NCBI GenBank assembly: GCA_020636375.1
Contig: JACJXZ010000011.1
Span: 62,001-126,000 of the forward strand
DNA length: 64,000 bases
Direction of reading: 5' to 3'
Origin: Lewinellaceae bacterium
Lineage (GTDB): Bacteria; Bacteroidota; Bacteroidia; Chitinophagales; Saprospiraceae
Positions within the stretch are counted from its first letter, which is position 1; each line of letters starts with the position of its first letter. Shown one piece after another: positions 17,205-26,826 of the stretch. Position numbers and translations under genes: made by a program. The notes beneath the pieces are model-generated. The model had not been told where the DNA came from, did no database searches, and worked only from the letters and a program-made list of their open reading frames with translations.

Positions 17205-20200
17205 TTACGCATAAGTCCCGTTCCACACCTTCCTGCCCGTGATCCACCGCACAAGATACATGAACCCGACGAAGAGGAAGAAGAACGGCCCCAGGAAACC
17301 CAGCAGAGCGATAAACCGGGTGCCGTAAAACTTTTCCATTGGCCGCCTCAGCCGCTCCGCGATTATGTACATGCTCGGTATCATCAGCAGGGTGAGGAAG
17401 AAGGAAAAGATCAGGCCGAAGATGATGGTCCACGCCAGCGGCCCCCAGAAGACGACGCTGTCGCCGCCGATCCAGATCTGCGGGTCGAAATCGGTCAGCA
17501 ACGTCTCAAAATTGATATTGAAGCCGATGGCCAGGGGCACCAGCCCCAAAACGGTGGACACGGCGGTGAGCAGCACGGGGATGATCCGCACCTTGCCGGC
17601 CTCGATGGCCGCTTCCCGGATTTTGTACCCCCGCTTCCGGAGCTCGTCGGTAAATTCGATCAACAGGATACCGTTCTTGATGACGATGCCCGCCAGGCCG
17701 ATGACGCCGACCAGCACCATGACCGTAGGCATGGTCATGCCGGTGAGAGCAAAGCCCAGGAAGACGCCGATCACCGAAAAGATGATCTCCGTAACGATGA
17801 TGAACGGCTTGCTCAGGGAGTTGAACTGCAGGGCCAGGATCAGGAAAATAAGGCCGGTAGCGATCAGCAGGGCCCTTCCCAGGAATTCGTTGGTCTCCCG
17901 CTGTTGTTCGCTCTCGCCGGTTTGGATGATGGTGACGCCTTCCGGTATGGGATAGGAGGCCCTGAACCGGGCTATTTTCCGCCCCAGCTCCTGGTTGATC
18001 CGGGGCACGGCGGTAAGGTCGGTAACGGCAGACTGCAGCTGTATGGTCCTCTTGATGTTTTTCCTTTTGACCATGCCGGCGGTACTCGTAAAGTCGAACT
18101 TCGCCACCGAGCTGACCGGCACCTGCCGGATCTGGCCGGTGTTGAAATCGCGGAAGGTGATCCGCATGTTCAGCAGGCTTTGCAGGTTGTTGCGGTGTTC
18201 CTCGTTGTAGCGGACCATAATGTCGTATTCGTCTTCCCCGTCCTTCAGGGTGCTGGCTTCTTTGCCGAACAGGGCGGTGCGTATGGCGTCTCCCACCTGG
18301 GCCGTGCTGATGCCCTCGATGGCCGCTCTTTCCTTGTCTACGGTGATTGCGATCTCCGGGTTGTTCAGGTCGATGTCCATAGCGAGGTTGTCGATCCCGT
18401 CCACTTTGCTGGTATCCAGGTAGTTGTACAGATTTTTGGCTACCTTGGCGATGGCGTCGAAGTCGTCGCCGGCCACTTCGATGTTGACGGGGGGCTCGGT
18501 CGGCGGCCCCTGTGCTTCCTGTTCTACGGTGACCTCGGCGCCGGGAATCCCCTTTACTACCGCCCGAATGCTGTCGAGATAAGGGAGCGTAGGCTGGTTG
18601 GGGCGCTCGGCAAATTCCACGAAGGAAACCTGTATCCGCCCCAGGTTCGATTGCACGCTCCGGTTGTTGTCCATGGGGTTGTTGGCGTTGACCGCCACAT
18701 TGGAAATGATGCTCTCCACGATAGAGCCGGGCTCGCCGGGCTTCAGGCTGGCCAGGGCCTGGTACGTCCTGTTCTCCAGCTGCCTCAGGACGCGGTCGGT
18801 CTCTTCGGCCTTGGTGCCGATCGGCATTTTCAGGTAAACGTAGATGTAATTGGGCTGGCCGCTGGGGAAAAACGGGAAATCCGGGTTTCTCAGGACCAGG
18901 GCGGACAGGGAAATGAAGAAAAGGATGAATACCGAGAAAAAGGCCCATGGGGGGCGGTTCCCTTTCAGCAGCCACCTCAGCAGCTTTTCGTACGCGTTCA
19001 TCAACCGGGGCAGGGCACGGCTCTGAAAGGCGTAGATGACATCCTTGACCACCAGCCGGTTGAGGATGAGGAGAACGGCCAGGATGAGGAGAAAACCGCC
19101 GAAGGCGCCGGCTCCGGCCATCCTGGCCAGGAACCCGCCGATCAACAGCGCCCAAAGCCACCACTTTTTAAAAATGTCCAGTTTGTGCGGCGGCGCTTTT
19201 TCATCCGGCTTCATGAAACTGACGGCAAAGACCGGGTTGATGATGAAGGCGACGATCAAAGAGGCCGTCAGGGTGAAGATGAGGATGGTCGGAAGGTAGA
19301 TCATGAACTTTCCGATGATGCCTTTCCAGAACAACAGCGGCACGAAGGGGGCCACCACCGTGGCGGTGCCCGCCAGCACCGGCAGGAATACTTCGCCCGC
19401 AGCTATCTTGGCGGCCTTCACAATGGGCACCCTGCCGTTGTCGAAGATGCGGTGGGTGTTTTCAATCACCACGATGGCGTCGTCGACGATGATGCCCAGG
19501 GCGAAGAGCAGGGCGAAGAGCACGATGAAGTTCAGCGTGACGTTGCCCCCCACGATGAGGTCGGCGGCCGGCAGGAAAATGAAGGCCACGAAGACGCTCA
19601 GCGGAACGCTCAGCGCGACGAAGAAGGCATTGGCCACCCCCATGAAGAACATCAGCACCAGCAACACCAGCAGGAAGCCGATGATGATGGTGTTCACCAG
19701 CTCGGTAAAAGAAAGGGCAGCCTGCCGGCTTTGGTCGCCGGTGACCACCACGTCCAGGTCTTTAGGCAGTTCCGAAACTTTCATCTCGTCCACGATGGCT
19801 TTGACCTCGTCGGCGCAGTTGATCAGGTTCTCCCCCGACCTCTTGATGATGTTGAGCGTGATGACGTTTTTTCCGTTGAGCCGGGCAAAGCTCTCCTGGC
19901 GCTTCAGCGTGTCCCTGACTTCGGCCAGGTCCTGCAGGCGTATATTCCCGCCGGTTGGGGTCTTCACCACCAGCTCTTCCATCTGCAGGCTGCTGGCCAG
20001 CTGGCCCTTGATCCGCAGGGCGCGGTCCATCTCCCCGATTTCCAGCTGCCCCCCGCTGATGTCCATATTCTCGCTGGAGATGGCGTTGGCAATGTCCGTA
20101 AAGCTCACCATGGCTTTCTCCATGGCGAGGGGGTCTACGTTGATCTGTATCTCCCTTTCCGGGGCGCCCACGATCTCGGCCTTGTTCACCTCGGGCAGGG

Positions 20201-20744
20201 CCTCGAACCGGTCCTTCATTTTGTCGGCAAAGCGCTTCAGCTTCAGCCCGTCGTAGTCGCCGCTGATGTTGACGAATAGGATCGGGATATCGCTGAACGC
20301 AAACTCCACCACATCCGGCTGGCTGGTGAGGTTGGACGGCAGGTCGGGCTTGGCCTTGTCGACCGCGTCCTTCACCTTTTGCTTGGCAATTTCCGCCGTG
20401 ACGTCGGTATCGAATTCTACGATGATGCTGCTGTAATCCGTCATCGAGATGGAATTCACATCGTTGATCTTCGCCCCGGAAATGCCCTTGATCTGCTTTT
20501 CAATGGGCCGGGTCACCAGGTTCTCGATATCCTGAGGAGAGTTGCCCACGTACACCGTCGTCACCGAAATGGTGGGCACGGCAATGTCCGGGAATTGCTC
20601 TTTGGGCAGATTGTTGAAGGTGAAAAACCCATACACGGAAATGATGATGATGATGAGGTACATCGCCGTGCTGTTATCCACCGCCCAACTGGTAGGCCTG
20701 AATTCCTTGAATACTTCCGGGATCTTTTTTTTTGTTTCTGACAT
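17205..20744 (-). CDS. RND efflux transporter, inner-membrane permease (AcrB/HAE1-like)
   Basis: 1179 aa proton-driven efflux pump of the tripartite RND class. The N-terminal helix is followed by the porter motif EQFPDIAVPTISVTTVYVGN and DIENLVTRPIEKQI. TM4 carries the proton-relay pair in LGIIVDDAIVVIENTHRIF. The second half repeats the layout and ends with GIVIKNGILLIEFTDELRKR. An extra hydrophobic pair near residues 530-575 is typical of Bacteroidota members. The membrane-fusion partner lies directly downstream on the chromosome at 20820-21974 on the same strand, transcribed first. No outer-membrane TolC-like gene is in the window. The substrate is unknown. Confidence 0.95.
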   Translation of the reverse strand: MSETKKKIPEVFKEFRPTSWAVDNSTAMYLIIIIISVYGFFTFNNLPKEQFPDIAVPTISVTTVYVGNSPQDIENLVTRPIEKQIKGISGAKINDVNSISMTDYSSIIVEFDTDVTAEIAKQKVKDAVDKAKPDLPSNLTSQPDVVEFAFSDIPILFVNISGDYDGLKLKRFADKMKDRFEALPEVNKAEIVGAPEREIQINVDPLAMEKAMVSFTDIANAISSENMDISGGQLEIGEMDRALRIKGQLASSLQMEELVVKTPTGGNIRLQDLAEVRDTLKRQESFARLNGKNVITLNIIKRSGENLINCADEVKAIVDEMKVSELPKDLDVVVTGDQSRQAALSFTELVNTIIIGFLLVLLVLMFFMGVANAFFVALSVPLSVFVAFIFLPAADLIVGGNVTLNFIVLFALLFALGIIVDDAIVVIENTHRIFDNGRVPIVKAAKIAAGEVFLPVLAGTATVVAPFVPLLFWKGIIGKFMIYLPTILIFTLTASLIVAFIINPVFAVSFMKPDEKAPPHKLDIFKKWWLWALLIGGFLARMAGAGAFGGFLLILAVLLILNRLVVKDVIYAFQSRALPRLMNAYEKLLRWLLKGNRPPWAFFSVFILFFISLSALVLRNPDFPFFPSGQPNYIYVYLKMPIGTKAEETDRVLRQLENRTYQALASLKPGEPGSIVESIISNVAVNANNPMDNNRSVQSNLGRIQVSFVEFAERPNQPTLPYLDSIRAVVKGIPGAEVTVEQEAQGPPTEPPVNIEVAGDDFDAIAKVAKNLYNYLDTSKVDGIDNLAMDIDLNNPEIAITVDKERAAIEGISTAQVGDAIRTALFGKEASTLKDGEDEYDIMVRYNEEHRNNLQSLLNMRITFRDFNTGQIRQVPVSSVAKFDFTSTAGMVKRKNIKRTIQLQSAVTDLTAVPRINQELGRKIARFRASYPIPEGVTIIQTGESEQQRETNEFLGRALLIATGLIFLILALQFNSLSKPFIIVTEIIFSVIGVFLGFALTGMTMPTVMVLVGVIGLAGIVIKNGILLIEFTDELRKRGYKIREAAIEAGKVRIIPVLLTAVSTVLGLVPLAIGFNINFETLLTDFDPQIWIGGDSVVFWGPLAWTIIFGLIFSFFLTLLMIPSMYIIAERLRRPMEKFYGTRFIALLGFLGPFFFLFVGFMYLVRWITGRKVWNGTYA

Positions 20745-20763
20745 GTTTTTTGCCTGTTGTATT

Positions 20764-20820
20764 CACTCCTTCATTCCTTCATTCCTTCATTCCTTCATTC
20801 CTTCATTCCTTCATTCCTTT
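20764..20820 (+). repeat. Octamer microsatellite (CATTCCTT)n
   Basis: Six to seven uninterrupted copies fill almost the whole gap between the membrane-fusion gene and the RND gene of the same operon. It leaves little room for regulatory sites there. Confidence 0.95.
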
Positions 20821-21974
20821 CAAATACCCTCCACCACCTGCCCGTCATACAAATCCTGATACCCCCTGGTGACCAGCATGTCCCCCGGCTGCAGGCCGCT
20901 GAGTATTTCGATCTGCCCGCCGTAGAGCTCGCCCAGGGTGACCCTTACTTTTTTAGCCGTTTTGTGTTCTCCGCTCTGGTTCATCAGGTAGACGTATTTT
21001 CCCTGGTCGTCCGACTGTACGATGTTCACCGGGATGACGATGGCGCGGGCATTGGAGTGGCTCAGGATTTTCACCGTTGCCGACATGTTCGGCTTCAGGC
21101 CGGCGGCCGAGGGTATCCGGCACACGGCGGTAAACCCTACGGAAGCGGCGTTGACGGCCTGGCTGATCCGCCCGATGGTGGTTTTGAACGACCGGTTCAC
21201 GGCGGGAACCTCCACCAGCACTTCATTGCCGGCTTTGACTTCCGTCGCGTAATTTTCGGGGATGTCTACTTCGACGGTGAGGTCATTGTTGTTCACGATC
21301 TGTATCTGCGGCCCGGCAGCGCCCATGCCGGTGAACAGCTCGCCCGGTTTGATATTGACGATCTCCGCGACGCCACCCTGGTCGGCATAGACAAGGTAGG
21401 TTTTCAGCTGCTCTTCCTGGACGGCGATCTGGCTTTTCAGGCCATCAACATTGTTTTTGGCGTTGAGCAGCTGCACTTCCGAGCCGATCTTCTGGTTCCA
21501 GAGTGACTTTGTCCTTTCGTAAATATCCTGGGCAAAGGCCAGCTGCGTTTTGGTGGAGGCAATGGACTGCTGCAGCACCTGGTCGTCCAGTTTGAGGATC
21601 AGCTGCCCTTTTTTGACGTACTGCCCTTCGGTGATGAGCACCTCCCTGACATAACCGCCCACGCCATTCCGGGGCGCCACATAGGAGATGTTTTCCGAGC
21701 TAACCCTGCCCTGCAGGTTGATGTAGGCCTCGAAGCCTTCCGGCGCGATCTCGGCGGCGGAGACCAGCTTGGCCTGCACGGCTTTCGAGGGGTCCAGTTC
21801 GGCAATTTCCGTTTCCAGGGCGGTTATTTTTTTTGTCAGGCTGGCCTGCTGTTTTTTCAGCTTGGCCAGCTCGGCGGTTTTTGCCGCCAGCTCGTTGTCG
21901 GCGGGGGAGGGGTTTTCTTGTTGATGGCAGGCGCTGGCGAGAGCGAGGAAGAGCAGGAAGATGGTAGTCCGCAT
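20820..21974 (-). CDS. RND efflux periplasmic adaptor (HlyD/MFP family) lipoprotein
   Basis: 384 aa starting MRTTIFLLFLALASACHQQE. The lipobox LASAC marks it as a lipid-anchored periplasmic adaptor. A coiled-coil hairpin (about 30-70, AAKTAELAKLKKQQASLTKK) precedes a biotinyl-lipoyl-like half (LQGRVSSENISYVAPRNGVG) and the main hairpin (about 140-190). Beta-barrel and membrane-proximal domains follow, ending ILSGLQPGDMLVTRGYQDLY. An upstream in-frame extension to 22145 is rejected because it hides the signal peptide. It is the first gene of a two-gene operon with the RND permease. Confidence 0.9.
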   Translation of the reverse strand: MRTTIFLLFLALASACHQQENPSPADNELAAKTAELAKLKKQQASLTKKITALETEIAELDPSKAVQAKLVSAAEIAPEGFEAYINLQGRVSSENISYVAPRNGVGGYVREVLITEGQYVKKGQLILKLDDQVLQQSIASTKTQLAFAQDIYERTKSLWNQKIGSEVQLLNAKNNVDGLKSQIAVQEEQLKTYLVYADQGGVAEIVNIKPGELFTGMGAAGPQIQIVNNNDLTVEVDIPENYATEVKAGNEVLVEVPAVNRSFKTTIGRISQAVNAASVGFTAVCRIPSAAGLKPNMSATVKILSHSNARAIVIPVNIVQSDDQGKYVYLMNQSGEHKTAKKVRVTLGELYGGQIEILSGLQPGDMLVTRGYQDLYDGQVVEGI

Positions 21975-22118
21975 GTCAGGGTACTTTTTTGAACGTTTGC
22001 TGTTGCCATCTGCAACTTTAGTTATATAATAACACCTGGGATCGCTTTTCTTTCGGTCCGCCTGCCATTTTTTGAGCGTTTCCGCTACCTCCTGGCGGGC
22101 CGGGAACATCGACGGCAG

Positions 22119-22145
22119 GAAGACGGCAGGACAGGAAAAAGTCAC
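22119..22145 (-). promoter_or_regulatory. Degenerate ECF-type motif P2
   Basis: Minus strand: GTGAC, 15 nt, CGTCTTC. The -35 box is perfect and the -10 box has two mismatches. The short downstream frame (MFPARQEVAETLKKWQADRK, 22105 downward) runs only to a stop near 22020 and looks like a remnant. It may still contribute to expression of the efflux operon 145 nt on. Confidence 0.4.
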
Positions 22146-22274
22146 TCTTGCCTGCCGGCAGCTTCTCCATCAGCAGGTTCATCTTACGGGGAGGTCGTCG
22201 GCGCATTGCCAATTGCTGCAAGTTTTTTGCAGAAAAGACGGACCTCGGCAAAAGCGACATCAAAGCGAATGAGA

Positions 22275-22597
22275 TCGGCAACGCCGTCGGAAAACGGGTG
22301 GAAGAAATGGCGGGCTGGATAAAAGAACACGCTAAAAAACTCGGCATCAAAGAGAAAGAGCCTGAACATAGCGATTTCTGATCTGCTTATTCCCTCCACC
22401 AAATTCAGGGACATACTACTGGACATTTGCCGGGGCGTAAAAGTGTAAATGTGTAAAAGAACGAGTTTTCAATCTTTTACACGTTTCCACTTTTCCACAT
22501 TTACACAAATAGGCCCAAAATGTCCAGTTACAAACGAGCAATTTCACTTCTCCCTGCCCGCCAGCTCCTCCAGCAACTCCGTCTGATAGCGCTGGAT
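22275..22597 (+). repeat. Segmental duplication, copy A (partner 28145-28477)
   Basis: From CGGCAACGCCG through GATAGCGCTGGAT the sequence matches 28145-28477 in the same orientation with about ten small differences. It carries the 3' end of a lipoprotein-like gene (GKRVEEMAGWIKEHAKKLG to PEHSDF), a palindrome with ACTGGACATTT ends (22428-22529), and the last codons of a DUF1003 gene on the minus strand. Here that DUF1003 gene is broken, while in the other copy it is complete, so this copy is the derived one. Confidence 0.9.
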
Positions 22598-22656
22598 CGT
22601 AACTATTTAGGTCAGCGGCAGAAAATGCCGTCCGGGGTCAACTCTAAATAGGTACG
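22598..22656. repeat. 59-bp palindromic insertion (CGTAACTATTTAG ends)
   Basis: CGTAACTATTTAGG at the left faces CTAAATAGGTACG at the right. Comparing with the intact DUF1003 gene, the segment interrupts GCTGGAT|TTCCAGCAGCG exactly; CTGGAT before and CTGATC after may be a target duplication. Its ends match the larger element at 12932-13085. Confidence 0.7.
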
Positions 22657-22832
22657 CTGATCTCCAGTAGCGTCTGGAACTGCTCTTCCATCAGAAGGGA
22701 ATTCTGCTCCACGTTGGCGATATCCTTGGTGGTGCTTTCTTCCAGAATATGCCTCCACCAGGTACGCCGGTGGGTTTGCATCACCACCAGGTCGGCGTGT
22801 TGGGTGTCGACTGCCCGGAGGATGTTTTTCAT
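22644..22832 (-). pseudogene. Chimeric remnant: universal stress protein tail fused to DUF1003 C-terminus
   Basis: A 62-residue frame starting MKNILRAVDTQHADLVVMQT. The stretch DLVVMQTHRRTWWRHILEES resembles the C-terminal part of UspA-fold proteins (normally preceded by about 100 residues). It then switches to QNSLLMEEQFQTLLEI, which is the end of the DUF1003 protein at 28424. It was therefore created by deletion between two neighbouring genes. It retains a perfect ECF-type promoter 30 nt upstream, so it is probably still transcribed. Confidence 0.65.
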
Positions 22833-22862
22833 GTCTAAAGAGATTGTTGCTTGCTTTGATTT

Positions 22863-22889
22863 AAAGACCGGCGAGCCGGGCGAAGTCAC
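22863..22889 (-). promoter_or_regulatory. ECF-type promoter motif P3 (leftward of a divergent pair)
   Basis: Minus strand GTGAC, 15 nt, GGTCTTT, then 30 nt to the ATG of the stress-protein remnant at 22832. Its -35 box faces that of P4 across only seven bases. Confidence 0.75.
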
Positions 22890-22896
22890 TTTTTGA

Positions 22897-22923
22897 GTGA
22901 CTTATGGAAAGAGGGCGGTCTTT
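22897..22923 (+). promoter_or_regulatory. ECF-type promoter motif P4 (rightward of a divergent pair)
   Basis: Plus strand GTGAC, 15 nt, GGTCTTT, then 23 nt to the ATG at 22947, leading into the P-type ATPase. GTCAC and GTGAC of P3 and P4 form an inverted repeat separated by TTTTTGA. Confidence 0.75.
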
Positions 22924-22946
22924 TCAGCAAAACAAAACAATCTACC

Positions 22947-23051
22947 ATGCTAAAGATCATGAAACATTTGCCCGACAATGTCCTGGGTATATCTGCTGAA
23001 GGAAAAATAACCGGAAGCGATAATGGATTGATAAAAAATAAGGATTTATGA
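22947..23051 (+). CDS. 34-residue leader ORF, SpoIIAA-like N-terminal remnant
   Basis: MLKIMKHLPDNVLGISAEGK continues to IKNKDL and stops at 23049, overlapping the ATPase start by ATGA. The first 24 residues look like the opening of SpoIIAA-like (STAS, DUF3478) proteins, which normally run to about 120 aa. It may be a truncated gene that now serves as a coupled leader peptide for the ATPase. Confidence 0.45.
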   Translation: MLKIMKHLPDNVLGISAEGKITGSDNGLIKNKDL

Positions 23052-25522
23052 AACCCATTACCGTGCAGGCCAACCCAACTTTATCCAAAGATGGCCTGAA
23101 GGCACTGCCCCTGCCTGAATTAGAAAAGAAACTGGCGACTTCATCCGACGGCCTCACTCAGGCCGAGGCGCAAAAACGCCTGGCCCAGTACGGCCCCAAC
23201 GAAATTGAAGAAAAGAAAACCAACCCGTTCCTGAAATTCCTCTCCTATTTTTGGGGCCCTATCCCCTGGATGATCGAAGCGGCGGTGATCCTTTCCGCCA
23301 TCGACCGGCACTGGCCCGACTTTGCCATCATTCTCGTTTTATTGCTGGCCAATGCCGTGGTCGGATTCTGGGAGGAACGCCAGGCAGGCAACGCGATTGC
23401 TGCCCTCAAGGCGAACCTGGCCGTTAAGGCGCGGGTGAAACGGGATGGGAGGTGGGCCACCCCGGCGGCGCGCGATTTGGTGCCGGGCGACGTCATCCGC
23501 CTGCGGCTGGGCGACATCGTGCCGGCAGATGCGCGCCTGCTGGAAGGCGATCCGGTGGAGGTGGATCAATCCGCCCTGACGGGAGAGTCCTTGCCTGCGA
23601 AGCGCAAATCTGGCGAGGCCGTGTTTTCCGGCTCCATCCTTCGACGGGGGGAAACAGAAGCGCTGGTTTATGCCACGGGCGCGAATACGTATTTTGGCAA
23701 GACGGCCCAACTGGTGCAGGAGGCCCAAACCGTCAGCCATTTTCAAAAGGCGGTACTGAAGATCGGCAATTACCTGATCGTTCTGGCGGTGGCGCTGGTG
23801 GTGGTCATCATTGCCGTGGCCCTCTTTCGCGGCGACCCCATCCTCACCACCTTGCAGTTTGCCCTGGTGCTGACGGTGGCCGCCATACCCGTGGCGATGC
23901 CGACTGTCTTGTCGGTGACCATGGTGTCAACCGCCGCCTGCTGGCTAAGAAAAAGGCGATTGTGAGCCGGCTGGTACCATCGAAGAATTGGCGGGCGTGG
24001 ACATGCTGTGCGCGGACAAAACCGGCACCCTGACCCAGAACAAGCTGACTTTAGGCGATCCTTTCAGTGTCGATGGCATCCCACCAGAACAGGTGATCCT
24101 CAACGGCGCCCTGGCGTCGCGGGAGGAAAATAACGATACCATCGACCTGGCGGTGCTGGGCGGGTTGAAAGACAGAAGTTCCTTAAAGAACTACCGGGTC
24201 ATTGATTTTAAACCCTTCGACCCGGTACATAAACGCACTGATACCACGGTTAAAACCAAAGACGGAAAGACTTTCAAAGTGGCTAAGGGCGCGCCGCAGG
24301 TGATCCTGGGATTGTTTACCAACGCCGGGCAGGTGCAACCCGCCGTCAATAAGGCGGTGGACGAATTCGCCGCTCGCGGCTATCGCTCCCTGGGCGTGGT
24401 ACGGGCAGAAGGCGACAGTACCCTGGCAATTCGTTGGGGTATTGCCCTTGTTCGACCCTCCCGGGAAGATGCGGAAGAAACCATCAAAACGGCGAAAGCA
24501 ATTGGCGTAAAGATCAAGATGGTGACCGGCGATGCATTACCATCGCCAGGAAACTGCCCAAAAACTTGGTCTGGGCGCCAACATCCTCGACGCTTCGAGC
24601 CTGGGGATGCCAAGAAAAAGAAACCCCGCCACTACCGAATCCATTGATCAAGCCGACGGTTTTGCCCAGGTGTTCCCCGAACACAAGTTCCATATTGTGG
24701 ATGTGCTGCAAAAACGTACGTACATCGTCGGCATGACGGGCGACGGGGTGAACGACGCTCCGGCACTGAAGAAGCCCGACTGCGGCATCGCCGTTTCGGC
24801 GTACCACCGCGTACCGGGCGGCGGCTATCTATTGTGCTGATGACGCCGGGGCTGTCGGTAATCATCGACGCCATCAAAGAGAGCCGCCGGATTTTCCAGC
24901 GGATGAACAGCTATGCGATCTACCGCATCGCCGAAACCCTGCGGGTTTTACTATTCATGACCTTATCGATCCTGGTATTTAACTTTTATCCTCTGACAGC
25001 GGTGATGATCGTCATCCTACTTTGCTCAATGACGGCGCGATCCTGTCCATCGCCTATGACAACGTCAAATACAAGGACCAGCCGGAGGCCTGGAACATGC
25101 GCATGGTGCTGGGCATCGCCACCGTGCTGGGCGTCATTGGGGTTGTCTCTGCTTTTGTTTTGTTTTACCTCGGCGAGCGGGTTTTTCACCTGGACCGGGA
25201 ACACATCCAGACCCTGATGTACCTGAAGTTGTCGGTAGCTTACCACCTGACCATCTTCCTGACGCGCACCTGGGGTACGTTCTGGTCGATACGACCGGCG
25301 AAGATCTTATGGGGTGCCGTACTCGGCACCCAGATCGTGGCTACCCTGTTCGCAGTCTATGGCGTATTTATGACGCCGCTCGGCTGGGGCTGGGCCGGGT
25401 TTGTATGGGCCTATGCCGTAGCCTGGTTCCTGTTTAATGACCGTGTGAAACTGCTGGCGTATCGGGTTTTGGGATCCAAAAAGGCAAAGAAAGTTTTGAG
25501 AATATTTGCCTCGCCAATGTAA
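23048..25522 (+). CDS. Plasma-membrane H+-transporting P-type ATPase (type IIIA), frameshifted as sequenced
   Basis: About 830 aa, starting MKPITVQANPTLSKDG. Visible parts in order: actuator domain with DQSALTGESLPAKRKSG, TM4 with PVAMPTVLSV, phosphorylation motif DKTGTLTQNKLTLGDPF, nucleotide domain with KGAPQVILGLF, hinge MTGDGVNDAPALKKPDCGIA, and the C-terminal helices ending LLAYRVLGSKKAKKV. These identify the proton-efflux subfamily found in plants, archaea and some bacteria. Frame is lost near 23925, 23977, 24525, 24552, 24800 and 25020; each break equals one missing base, so the gene is probably intact in the organism. It follows promoter P4 and lies beside universal stress genes, suggesting a role in pH or energy stress. 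Confidence 0.85.
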
Positions 25523-25528
25523 GTTAAA

Positions 25529-25660
25529 TCACGAAGGTACACAGATGTATTCGCTATTGACAGCTACTGATAAATAGTTGGCTATCTCCTCTACCGAATC
25601 CACTTTTTTGCCATCCACCTGAGGAATGATCTCATCGGCTGATTTGTGTTGAAATATTAG
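25529..25660 (-). pseudogene. Short coding remnant downstream of motif P5
   Basis: Minus-strand frame without ATG reads KLIFQHKSADEIIPQVDGKK and then VDSVEEIANYLSVAVNSEYI before TGA at 25529. It is too short to identify. It sits 14 nt after a perfect ECF-type motif, where a gene start is expected, so it is likely the surviving piece of a regulon gene. Confidence 0.35.
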
Positions 25661-25673
25661 TTTAAATTTGTGG

Positions 25674-25700
25674 AAAGACCGGAGGTTGCAGGGAAGTCAC
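25674..25700 (-). promoter_or_regulatory. ECF-type promoter motif P5
   Basis: Minus strand GTGAC, 15 nt, GGTCTTT. It faces P6, 121 nt away. The intervening DNA (25701-25821) contains repeated GTTC.AAGTTC-like arms and no gene. Confidence 0.7.
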
Positions 25701-25821
25701 TTCATTGTGGGCTGTTCAAAGTTCCGTGTTTAAGGTTCGAAGTTGCGCCGGAAACCAAGGTTACATTGAACTTCGGACACAGAACATTGAACACTCCCTT
25801 ACATTGGCGCATACTATGAAA

Positions 25822-25848
25822 GTGACTTTTCCCGCCAGAAAGGTCTTT
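25822..25848 (+). promoter_or_regulatory. ECF-type promoter motif P6 for the universal stress protein gene
   Basis: Plus strand GTGAC, 15 nt, GGTCTTT, then 30 nt to the ATG at 25879. The leader length equals that of the other stress-protein gene at 22832. Confidence 0.75.
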
Positions 25849-25878
25849 GGCCAAGACCTAAACCTAAACCAACACCAT

Positions 25879-26748
25879 ATGAAAAAGATACTTTTTGCAA
25901 CAGAGTTTTCCAGCCACGCCCCGGAGGAATTCAAATTCGCTGTGGAGCTGGCCTACCATTTCAAGGCCCAACTGCTGGCCCTGCATGCCTTTGGCCATCC
26001 GGACCTGAGGCCGATGGTGGAAAGGCCCCTACAGGAAAGAACAGACAAAGTGACTAAAAAACTCGTGGAATTCGTCACTGCAAACCTGCCAGAAGCCTAT
26101 CGGGAAGTGGTCCAGGTAGAATATTTCCCGGCCAATGCCTACCCGGTCGAGGGGATTCTGGAAGTAGCGCTGGATCAGGAAGCAGATCTGATCGTGATCG
26201 GGTCTGGCAACCCGGATGCGGTAGACAGAATTTTAGGCAGTACGGCCCTCAGTGTTTTGGCTAAAGCAGATTGCCAGGTTTTAATGATACCGGAGGAAGC
26301 CAGGTTTGAAGGCATCGACAACATCGTTTACACGGTAGATTTTGAGTTTCGTGACCTGGAGGCGATTCATTATCTCAAACAATGGAGCGCTGCGCTTCAT
26401 GCTCCTATCCACGGAGTGCATGTCATTGAAAAGAACGAAGATGAATTGGACAGCTTGAAAAACATGATGATCCTCAAGGAAACCTTTAAGCAGGACAAAA
26501 GCATCGACTTCGACCTGAGGCATGGCGAATTAAGAGCGGAGGCCGAAAAATTTGCCAAAAGCAAAAAGGCGGATATAGTGGCGATGATCTCCCATAAACG
26601 CAACTTCATTTCCCGGGTGCTCGATGCCGGCGCCGTAGAAGGGATGGCCAAACGCATTCGCCTCCCGTTGCTGGTGATCAAAGAGGACGCTTATCAATTG
26701 AATGAACGGGCCTGGCAATGGCTGGAGGTGATTAAGGGGATCGCATAA
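25879..26748 (+). CDS. Tandem-domain universal stress protein (UspA family)
   Basis: 289 aa from MKKILFATEFSSHAPEEFKF; the N-terminal MKKILFATEFS is the usual first strand. Two UspA folds are present, 1-145 and 148-280. The first holds the ATP-loop-like segment DLIVIGSGNPDAVDRILGST; the second starts NIVYTVDFEFRDLEAIHYLK and ends KKADIVAMISHKRNFISRVL. Family members bind nucleotides and accumulate under stress. It is preceded by an exact ECF-type motif and lies just downstream of the H+-ATPase. Confidence 0.9.
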   Translation: MKKILFATEFSSHAPEEFKFAVELAYHFKAQLLALHAFGHPDLRPMVERPLQERTDKVTKKLVEFVTANLPEAYREVVQVEYFPANAYPVEGILEVALDQEADLIVIGSGNPDAVDRILGSTALSVLAKADCQVLMIPEEARFEGIDNIVYTVDFEFRDLEAIHYLKQWSAALHAPIHGVHVIEKNEDELDSLKNMMILKETFKQDKSIDFDLRHGELRAEAEKFAKSKKADIVAMISHKRNFISRVLDAGAVEGMAKRIRLPLLVIKEDAYQLNERAWQWLEVIKGIA

Positions 26749-26826
26749 CAGGGCTGAAATCCACAAACACCAGTCTTTCAAAAAAGTCCATGATGTGGCG
26801 TTTTGATGAAGATGAACCGCCCGGCT

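Noticed and set aside
19739..19762. GTGAC followed by GGTCTTT inside the RND gene
   Set aside because: The spacer is 11 nt, not 15, and it lies in coding sequence; treated as chance.
17007..20279. Long plus-strand open frame (about 1090 codons) opposite the RND gene
   Set aside because: It has low-complexity Asp/Gln/His/Gly-rich composition typical of antisense frames in high-GC DNA, while the minus strand encodes an unmistakable RND permease.
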